From an uncultured Clostridia bacterium (GTDB lineage: Bacteria; Bacillota; Clostridia; Oscillospirales; CAG-272): a DNA stretch of 10,708 nt. The notes beneath the pieces are model-generated. The model did no database searches. It was not told the origin of the DNA and worked only from the letters and a program-made list of their open reading frames with translations. The DNA is taken from positions 1 through 10,708 of the forward strand of contig CAMJDE010000043.1 in assembly GCA_946404295.1 (NCBI GenBank), written 5' to 3'. Positions 6,399 to 10,708 of the stretch are shown in pieces (within the stretch, counting starts at the first letter, position 1; every line of letters starts with the position of its first letter). Made by a program: the position numbers and the translations under genes.

Positions 6399-7616
6399 TT
6401 ACGCGATCACCTTCATAAAACTCTTTTTCCCGCGGCGGACGAGTTTGCCCTCCGCCAGTTCCGCTTTCGCGTAGGCCTTTTTGACGTCGCCGATCTTCTC
6501 GCCGTCGACCGTCACGCCGCCCTGCTCGACCGCGCGGCGCGCCTCGGATTTCGAGGGGACCAGCCCGGCTTTGACGAGGATCGTGAGAATATCGATCGCG
6601 CCGTCGGTAAAGTCGGCGTCCGAGAACGTGAGGGTCGGGACGTCGGCGTCCGCGCCGCCGCCGAAGAGCGCCTTCCCGGCGTTCTTCGCCTTTTCGGCTT
6701 CCTCTTCCCCGTGGACGGTCTTGGTCAGTTCGTAGGCGAGGATCTCCTTCGCCTCGTTGAGGCGGCTGCCCTCCCATTTTTCCATCTCGTCGATCCGATC
6801 GAGCGGCAGGAAGGTCAGCATCCGGATGCATTTCAGCACGTCGGCGTCCCCGACGTTGCGCCAGTACTGGTAGAAATCGTAGGGCGAGGTCTTTGCGGGG
6901 TCGAGCCAGACGGCGTTGCCCGCGGTTTTGCCCATCTTCTTGCCCTGCGAGTCGGTCAGGAGCGTGATGGTCATGGCGTAGGCGTCCTTGCCGAGTTTCC
7001 GGCGGATCAGTTCGGTGCCGCCGAGCATATTCGACCATTGATCGTCGCCGCCGAACTGCATATTGCAGCCGTACTTTTGGAACAGGTAGTAGAAGTCGTA
7101 GGACTGCATGATCATATAGTTGAATTCGAGGAAGGAAAGCCCCTTCTCCATCCGCTGTTTGTAGCACTCGGCGCGCAGCATATTGTTGACCGAGAAGCAG
7201 GCGCCGACCTCGCGGAGCAGTTCGACGTAGTTGAGGTTGAGCAGCCAGTCGGCGTTGTTCAGCATAATCGCCTTGCCCGGTCCGAAATCGATGAACTTCT
7301 CCATCTGCCGCTTGAAGCAGGCGGCGTTGTGGTCGATGTCCTCGCGGGTCAGCATCTTGCGCATATCGGTTCTGCCCGACGGGTCGCCGATCATCGTCGT
7401 ACCGCCGCCGATCAGGGCGATCGGACGGTTGCCCGCCGCCTGCAGCCGCTTCATCAGCGTCAGCGCCATAAAATGCCCGGCGGTGAGACTGTCCGCCGTG
7501 CAGTCGAAACCGATGTAGAAGGTCGCCTTGCCTTCGTTGATCATTTTGGCGATCTCGGCTTCGTCCGAGACCTGCGCGACAAGACCGCGCGCTTTCAGTT
7601 CTTCATAGAGGGTCAT
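6399..7616 (-). CDS. tyrS: Tyrosyl-tRNA synthetase
   Basis: This 405-residue class I aminoacyl-tRNA synthetase joins tyrosine to tRNA-Tyr in the cytoplasm. The Rossmann domain carries YIGFDCTADSLTAGHF (34-49), IGDPSG (76-81), QFGGDDQWSN (187-196) and the KMSKS-type loop KKMGKT (226-231). An S4 RNA-binding domain fills about 351-405 (AGLVPSKSEARRAVEQGGVTV). Length is normal. In the HIGH-type motif the first histidine is replaced by threonine (TAGH, T45), while T40 and H48 are kept. AAAGGA lies 10 bases upstream of ATG at 7614-7616, a modest ribosome binding site. The leader is too short (about 35-40 bases) for a T-box, the usual control of tyrS in Firmicutes. The gene has its own promoter overlapping the end of the nif3-like gene and may also be read from the operon promoter at 9419-9447. 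Confidence 0.97.
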   Translation of the reverse strand: MTLYEELKARGLVAQVSDEAEIAKMINEGKATFYIGFDCTADSLTAGHFMALTLMKRLQAAGNRPIALIGGGTTMIGDPSGRTDMRKMLTREDIDHNAACFKRQMEKFIDFGPGKAIMLNNADWLLNLNYVELLREVGACFSVNNMLRAECYKQRMEKGLSFLEFNYMIMQSYDFYYLFQKYGCNMQFGGDDQWSNMLGGTELIRRKLGKDAYAMTITLLTDSQGKKMGKTAGNAVWLDPAKTSPYDFYQYWRNVGDADVLKCIRMLTFLPLDRIDEMEKWEGSRLNEAKEILAYELTKTVHGEEEAEKAKNAGKALFGGGADADVPTLTFSDADFTDGAIDILTILVKAGLVPSKSEARRAVEQGGVTVDGEKIGDVKKAYAKAELAEGKLVRRGKKSFMKVIA

Positions 7617-7659
7617 TCCGTTTTTTTCCTTTCGGGGTCAGTTTTTACGATTATAGAAA

Positions 7660-7688
7660 AGTATAACAAAGAGACGGTCAAATGTCAA
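7660..7688 (-). promoter_or_regulatory. Sigma-A-type promoter for tyrS, embedded in end of nif3-like gene
   Basis: On the minus strand TTGACA (7683-7688) and TATACT (7660-7665) are 17 bases apart. The -35 box lies within the last codons of the upstream nif3-like gene (stop at 7678-7680), so coding and promoter signals share the same bases. The transcript leader would be about 35-40 bases. Confidence 0.85.
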
Positions 7689-8460
7689 GTCTTGCGCCCG
7701 AAAAACCGTCGTGCGGGACGAACCCGAAATCGACGGTGCGCAGGGCGGGCGCGGCGTCCGCGAGGAACGAACCGAACAGCCGGGACGCGTGTCTCTCGCT
7801 TTGGTCGTGTCCGACCTCGACCGCAAGAAGCGGAAGGTCGTTCGCGTCGAGCCGCGCGTGGTAGGAGAGTTCGCCGGTCAGATAGAGATCGGCGCCCGCC
7901 TCCGCCGCCGCCGTCAGATACTCCTTGCCCGCGCCGCCGCAGACGGCGATCCGGGAAACGGTTTTCGGTGGGGTGCCGGCGTACTGCGCCCCCGGCAGTC
8001 CCGCCGCGCCGAGGATGAACGAGACCGCCGCCTCGGGTGTGAGCGGTTCGCGGAGCGTCCCGACGCGGGGGATCCCGTCGGCGAAGGGAACGACGTCCGT
8101 AAGGTTCAGCAGCCCTGCGAGATAATCGTTCAGTCCCCCCTCCGCGGCGTCGGCGCGGGTATGGCAGGAGATCGACGAGATCCCGGCGGAGAGCAGGCGG
8201 CGGATCCGCCGTCCCTGCCCGCTGTCCGCGACGATCTCCGACAAGGGATCGAAGATCAGCGGATGGTGCGTCAGGATCACGTTGCAGCCGGTCTTTTCGG
8301 CTTCGGCGATCGCTTCGTCGCAGGGATCGAGCGCCAGAAGGACCCCCGTCACGGGCGCGTCGGGGTCGGGCGAGACCTGCAAGCCGTCGTTGTCCCACTC
8401 GCAGGACAAAGCGCGCGGGAAACGGGCGTCGAGCAATTCCGACAGTTCACGAACGGTCAT
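7678..8460 (-). CDS. Nif3-like dinuclear metal centre protein (DUF34)
   Basis: This 260-residue member of the NIF3/DUF34/YbgI family is often annotated GTP cyclohydrolase 1 type 2 homologue. Family motifs are WDNDGLQV (22-29), THHPL (64-68), [18 protein letters not shown] (98-115), GELSYH (196-201) and VGHDQSE (216-222). Expected metal ligands are H65, H66, D104, H218 and E222, all present. Its length is that of the short form (like E. coli YbgI), without the PII/CutA1-like insertion seen in B. subtilis YqfO. The ATG (8458-8460) overlaps the trmK stop as ATGA, giving translational coupling. The trmK-nif3 pairing is widely conserved in Firmicutes, but the exact biochemical role of NIF3 proteins remains unsettled; metal insertion and tRNA modification are among the proposals. 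Confidence 0.93.
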   Translation of the reverse strand: MTVRELSELLDARFPRALSCEWDNDGLQVSPDPDAPVTGVLLALDPCDEAIAEAEKTGCNVILTHHPLIFDPLSEIVADSGQGRRIRRLLSAGISSISCHTRADAAEGGLNDYLAGLLNLTDVVPFADGIPRVGTLREPLTPEAAVSFILGAAGLPGAQYAGTPPKTVSRIAVCGGAGKEYLTAAAEAGADLYLTGELSYHARLDANDLPLLAVEVGHDQSERHASRLFGSFLADAAPALRTVDFGFVPHDGFSGARLDI

Positions 8461-9185
8461 ATTTCTTCTCTCTTTCGTTTCTCCCCGGCTTCGGGGCAGG
8501 CGTTTTTCAGTTCGGAGATCAGGGCGAAGAGCGCCGCGGCGCCCGCCGTATCGCCCCGCGCAAGGCAGCCGCCGCGTTCCTCTTCCCGCGCCTTGATCCT
8601 TCCGCGCACGAAGGCGGCGAAGGCGGGCGAGCCGGGGTTGCGCCGGGCGTCGGGGGTGCCGATCTCAAGGTCAAGCGGGGTGGGGTTTTCGACCGTTCCG
8701 GTGTAGGACGCGACGAGGCAGACGTAGGGTCGCCCCGACGCCATCCCGAATTTTTCGTCCGAGATCGTGAAGCCGGAAACGAAGAGCGCCTTGCGGAGCC
8801 GATCGGCGCGGGTCATCGGTTGGAGGATCAGCCGGACGGCGGGATCGCGGATAAACGGACATTCGGAGACGATCCTGGCGATCAGTTCGCCCCCCATTCC
8901 GCAGATCGCGATATCGGTCAGCCGACAGTCGGCGAGCCCGCGGAGCCCGTCCGCCTTTTTCACCTCGATCTCCCCGCTCTTCCCCGCTTCCTCGATCGCC
9001 TCGCGGGCGCGGGCGAGCGGTCCGTCGGAGACGTCGGTCGCGAGGGCGAAGGAAACGCGTCCCTCGGAAACGAGAAAAAGGGGCAGGCGGGCGTGGTCGG
9101 TGCCGACGTCGGCAAACCGCGCCCCCTGCCTCACGAATCCCGCCGCGAGCGACAGCCGCCCGTCAAGTGCGGTGCGCCGCTTCAT
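8457..9185 (-). CDS. trmK: tRNA (adenine(22)-N1)-methyltransferase
   Basis: This 242-residue class I SAM-dependent methyltransferase of the TrmK (YqfN) family makes m1A at position 22 in the D-loop of tRNA. The SAM-binding motif is [12 protein letters not shown] (24-35). The acidic ribose-binding position is probably D51 in ATDVSDGPL. The conserved GMGGE is at 96-100 and LQPMTR at 121-126. A C-terminal helical extension (about 185-242) matches the family coiled region. The frame is open upstream to 9254, but those 23 residues are Arg-rich and overlap the preceding gene. ATG at 9183-9185 overlaps the preceding stop as ATGA, and [18 protein letters not shown] matches the family N-terminus, so it is chosen. 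No strong Shine-Dalgarno is seen, which fits translational coupling. It is also 4-base coupled to the nif3-like gene downstream. Confidence 0.94.
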   Translation of the reverse strand: MKRRTALDGRLSLAAGFVRQGARFADVGTDHARLPLFLVSEGRVSFALATDVSDGPLARAREAIEEAGKSGEIEVKKADGLRGLADCRLTDIAICGMGGELIARIVSECPFIRDPAVRLILQPMTRADRLRKALFVSGFTISDEKFGMASGRPYVCLVASYTGTVENPTPLDLEIGTPDARRNPGSPAFAAFVRGRIKAREEERGGCLARGDTAGAAALFALISELKNACPEAGEKRKREEI

Positions 9186-9385
9186 TTCGAGTTCGAAAGA
9201 AACTCGTTGATGCGCTTGACGAGTTCGTCGGCGTCGGTGCCGTGGACGGCGCACGCCGCCTCGATCGTCTCACCGCGCGACGCGGGACAGCCGAGGCAAT
9301 GCATCCCGATCTCGAAGAAGAACTGCGCCGTCTCGATATTCTCGTCAAGGACGTCGCCGATCACGGAATCTTTGGTAACGGTCAT
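9182..9385 (-). CDS. DUF1858 hybrid-cluster-protein-associated disulfide domain protein
   Basis: This 67-residue protein matches the DUF1858 / prismane-associated redox domain family. It has the opening [15 protein letters not shown], then [33 protein letters not shown] (about 17-49), ending [13 protein letters not shown]. The C30-x2-C33 pair in HCLGCP is the presumed redox or metal-binding site. Relatives occur alone in anaerobes or as the N-terminal part of ScdA/YtfE-like and hybrid-cluster-related proteins, suggesting a role in redox or nitrosative stress; the precise function is not known. A GAGGGGGG site (9395-9402) lies 9 bases before the ATG. It is the first gene of the operon, reads from a consensus promoter, and overlaps trmK by 4 bases. 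Confidence 0.9.
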   Translation of the reverse strand: MTVTKDSVIGDVLDENIETAQFFFEIGMHCLGCPASRGETIEAACAVHGTDADELVKRINEFLSNSK

Positions 9386-9418
9386 TTTGGTATTCCCCCC
9401 TCTTATTCATTCGTCCCT

Positions 9419-9447
9419 ATTATACCCCCATCCCACGATTTTGTCAA
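9419..9447 (-). promoter_or_regulatory. Perfect-consensus promoter for DUF1858-trmK-nif3 operon
   Basis: On the minus strand TTGACA (9442-9447) and TATAAT (9419-9424) are separated by 17 bases. The leader to ATG at 9385 is about 25-30 bases. With no terminator seen up to 6389, this promoter could also feed tyrS and the genes beyond. Confidence 0.93.
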
Positions 9448-9466
9448 GCGACCGGGACGCGGCGGC

Positions 9467-9546
9467 GAAAAAAGAAAACGACCGTCGCAGAAGAGCGCGG
9501 AAAGTCGCACCCCGTCGGCAAAAAAACGCTTTTCTTCTTCTTTTTC
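9467..9546. repeat. Imperfect long-range inverted repeat between divergent promoters
   Basis: An A-rich arm at about 9467-9480 (AAAAAAGAAAACG type) can pair with a T-rich arm at about 9529-9545 (CGCTTTTCTTCTTTTT), with two single-base bulges, across a loop of about 48 bases. The arm sequences resemble those of the terminator at 2556-2600. It lies between the divergent promoters at 9419-9447 and 9549-9577. Its role is unclear. Confidence 0.35.
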
Positions 9547-9548
9547 CC

Positions 9549-9577
9549 TTTACAAGAACCCCTTTTTGTGTTATACT
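9549..9577 (+). promoter_or_regulatory. Sigma-A-type promoter for the zinc-ribbon membrane protein gene
   Basis: TTTACA (9549-9554) and TATACT (9572-9577) are 17 bases apart. The predicted start near 9584 gives a leader of about 25 bases, with AAAGGGG (9596-9602) before ATG at 9610. It probably also reads into prfB, because no other clear promoter lies before that gene. Confidence 0.78.
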
Positions 9578-9609
9578 GTATAAAGGAAGAAAGTGAAAGG
9601 GGTGACGGC

Positions 9610-10059
9610 ATGGGACGCAAAGACCGTTTCTTCAACGAACGGAACGGCGCCGACGCGCTCTCCTGCAGTCTGATCGCCCTCGGCTTTTTCCTCGTGTTTC
9701 TGATCCTCGTCTGCCGCGGGCGCTATCTGACCCTGATCGCCCTTCTCCCGGTGGGGTTCGCGATCTATCGCATCCTCTCGCGGGATCTGCAAAAGCGGAC
9801 GGCGGAGAACGAGGCGTTCGTCGGTTTTTTCCGCTCGCTCAGGGGGCGTTGGCGCCTTTTCCGCGACCGTTTCCGCGACCGGAAAACGCACGTTTATTTC
9901 AAGTGCGGCTGCTGTGAGAAGTGGATCCGGGTCGAACGCGGACAGGGGGTGGTCGAGGTGGTCTGCCCCGGCTGCAACACGGTTTCGCGGCTGGATACGG
10001 GATCGCCGAAAACCGAGGAGGAGAACGCCGACGAAGAAACGGCGGGACGCTCCCGGTAA
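9610..10059 (+). CDS. Two-helix membrane protein with C-terminal zinc ribbon, unknown function
   Basis: I do not recognise this 149-residue protein by name. It has two hydrophobic segments, about residues 17-35 and 38-56, separated by a short CRGRY turn, which suggests a membrane hairpin. A strongly basic stretch (about 73-97, FRSLRGRWRLFRDRFRDRK) follows. Then comes a zinc-ribbon-like module with C99-x2-C102 and C119-x2-C122 (KCGCCEKWIRV...VCPGCN). The tail is Glu-rich. The basic stretch and ribbon probably face the cytoplasm (positive-inside rule). An in-frame ATG at 9568 overlaps the -10 region, so ATG at 9610 with AAAGGGG 7 bases upstream is the start. It lies about 100 bases before prfB and may share its transcript. 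Possible roles are RNA or protein contact at the membrane, but nothing in the sequence decides this. Confidence 0.85.
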   Translation: MGRKDRFFNERNGADALSCSLIALGFFLVFLILVCRGRYLTLIALLPVGFAIYRILSRDLQKRTAENEAFVGFFRSLRGRWRLFRDRFRDRKTHVYFKCGCCEKWIRVERGQGVVEVVCPGCNTVSRLDTGSPKTEEENADEETAGRSR

Positions 10060-10105
10060 AGACGGCGCCCCGACGTATTTTTCACTTGATTTTGTCGGAT
10101 TTGCG

Positions 10106-10129
10106 TCCTCCCTGCCGAATCGGGGAGGA
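10106..10129 (+). promoter_or_regulatory. Leader hairpin upstream of prfB
   Basis: TCCTCCC (10106-10112) pairs with GGGAGGA (10123-10129) to form a stem, extendable by a G-T and a G-C pair. It lies 12-35 bases before the prfB ribosome binding site. The same TCCTCC arm could instead pair with the GGAGGA Shine-Dalgarno at 10141-10146. No U-tract follows, so it is not a terminator. Regulation is a hypothesis only. Confidence 0.45.
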
Positions 10130-10155
10130 TCGGAAAGAACGGAGGACTGTATAGA

Positions 10156-10708
10156 TTGATCATCGCGATCGAAGAAGCAAGAAGTAAACTGATCGCGCTC
10201 CGGAAAACGGTCGCCGACCTCGGCGTCGCGTTCCGGATCGACGAACTGAAAGACAAGTCGGAGGAACTCGAGGCGCAGACGCTTGCCGAGAACTTCTGGA
10301 ACGACGCCGCCGCAAGCTCGAAGGTTTTGCAGCAGATCAAGCAGATGAAGGACAAGATCGCCCTGCACGAGAACCTGTCGAATCGGCTCGAGGACGCGAT
10401 CGCCCTCTGCGATATGGCGATCGAGGAAAACGACGAGAGCGTGACCGACGAGATCGTCTCGGAGGTCGAATATATCGAGAACGAGACCGAAAAACAGCGG
10501 CTCGAAACGCTCCTGACCGGCGAATACGACCGGAACAACGCCGTCCTCTCGTTCCACCCCGGCGCGGGCGGGACCGAGGCGCAGGACTGGGCGATGATGC
10601 TCTACCGGATGTATACCCGCTGGGGCGAAAAGCACGGCTATACCGTCAAACTGATCGACTGGCTCGACGGCGACGCGGCGGGGATCAAGAGCGCCACGAT
10701 CACGATCG
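10156..10708 (+). CDS. prfB: Peptide chain release factor 2, N-terminal part (cut by window end)
   Basis: The first 184 residues of RF2, which releases finished peptides at UGA and UAA codons, are present; the gene continues past the right edge. The helical N-terminal domain includes ELKDKSEELEAQTLAENFWND (30-50). It is followed by the PCRF-type core with LSFHPGAGGTEAQDWAMMLYRMY (131-153) and GDAAGIKSATI (172-182). The tripeptide anticodon and GGQ motifs would lie beyond the window. No ATG is in frame after the stop at 10087. TTG at 10156-10158, with GGAGG (10141-10145) 10 bases upstream, is the best start. At the position where many RF2 genes carry the programmed +1 frameshift (around residues 25-28, bases 10228-10239) the sequence reads straight through with no TGA, so this gene lacks that control. 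Confidence 0.93.
   Translation, partial: MIIAIEEARSKLIALRKTVADLGVAFRIDELKDKSEELEAQTLAENFWNDAAASSKVLQQIKQMKDKIALHENLSNRLEDAIALCDMAIEENDESVTDEIVSEVEYIENETEKQRLETLLTGEYDRNNAVLSFHPGAGGTEAQDWAMMLYRMYTRWGEKHGYTVKLIDWLDGDAAGIKSATITI

Noticed and set aside
6711..8018. Plus-strand frame of 435 codons opposite tyrS and the nif3-like gene
   Set aside because: It spans two real minus-strand genes and their promoter, has no ribosome binding site, and its C-terminus becomes Arg/Pro-rich. It is a shadow frame.
9186..9254. Upstream ATG start for trmK at 9254
   Set aside because: It would add 23 mostly basic residues that overlap the DUF1858 gene. The ATGA overlap at 9182-9185 and family N-terminus favour the later ATG.
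10156..10160. TGA within TTGATC at the prfB start as a possible frameshift site
   Set aside because: It lies at the first codon in another frame, far from the usual codon-25 location, and has no upstream coding frame with a start to shift from.
9571..10635. Minus-strand frame of 354 codons across the membrane-protein gene and prfB
   Set aside because: It covers two well-supported plus-strand genes and the plus-strand promoter. No family motif is seen.

Overview
This window is a compact, GC-rich piece of bacterial chromosome that looks like a Firmicutes (probably Clostridia) genome. The evidence is the YceD-rpmF pair, a trmK-nif3 pair of the Bacillus yqfN/yqfO type, a small hybrid-cluster-associated DUF1858 protein, strong GGAGG ribosome binding sites, and A/T-rich intergenic gaps carrying sigma-A-like promoters with 17-base spacers. 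The taxonomic call is an inference; no rRNA or other marker settles it. No phage, transposon, CRISPR or tRNA is visible.

Layout, left to right. (1) 1-1606, minus strand: two genes in tandem made almost entirely of InlB B-type repeats, transcribed from a promoter at 1677-1705. (2) 1810-2532, plus strand: a HAD-family phosphatase with its own promoter, ending at a terminator that also serves the convergent next operon. (3) 2606-3518, minus strand: yceD (DUF177) and rpmF (ribosomal protein L32), read from a perfect-consensus promoter. (4) 3519-3669: non-coding, with a large GC-rich stem-loop. (5) 3670-9447, minus strand: a long co-oriented run of DUF1858 protein, trmK, nif3-like, tyrS, a hexapeptide-repeat acetyltransferase and a heparinase II/III-like lyase. 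The first three are linked by 4-base ATGA overlaps, tyrS has an internal promoter, and the last two overlap by 4 bases (GTGA). (6) 9549-10708, plus strand, divergent: a small membrane protein with a zinc ribbon, then the start of prfB (release factor 2), cut by the window edge.

Functionally this is mainly translation housekeeping: L32 and its partner YceD, tRNA methylation, tyrosyl-tRNA synthesis and peptide release. Accessory glycan genes (lyase and O-acetyltransferase) sit at the tail of the tyrS operon, and an unexplained repeat-protein pair lies at the left edge.

The features most worth a second look are: the repeat proteins, whose period is exactly 61 residues and which lack any visible export signal; the acetyltransferase-lyase pair outside a recognisable polysaccharide locus; and a prfB that lacks the usual autoregulatory frameshift site but has a leader hairpin able to compete for its Shine-Dalgarno sequence. 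I do not see a clear new defence system or other dramatic new system here.
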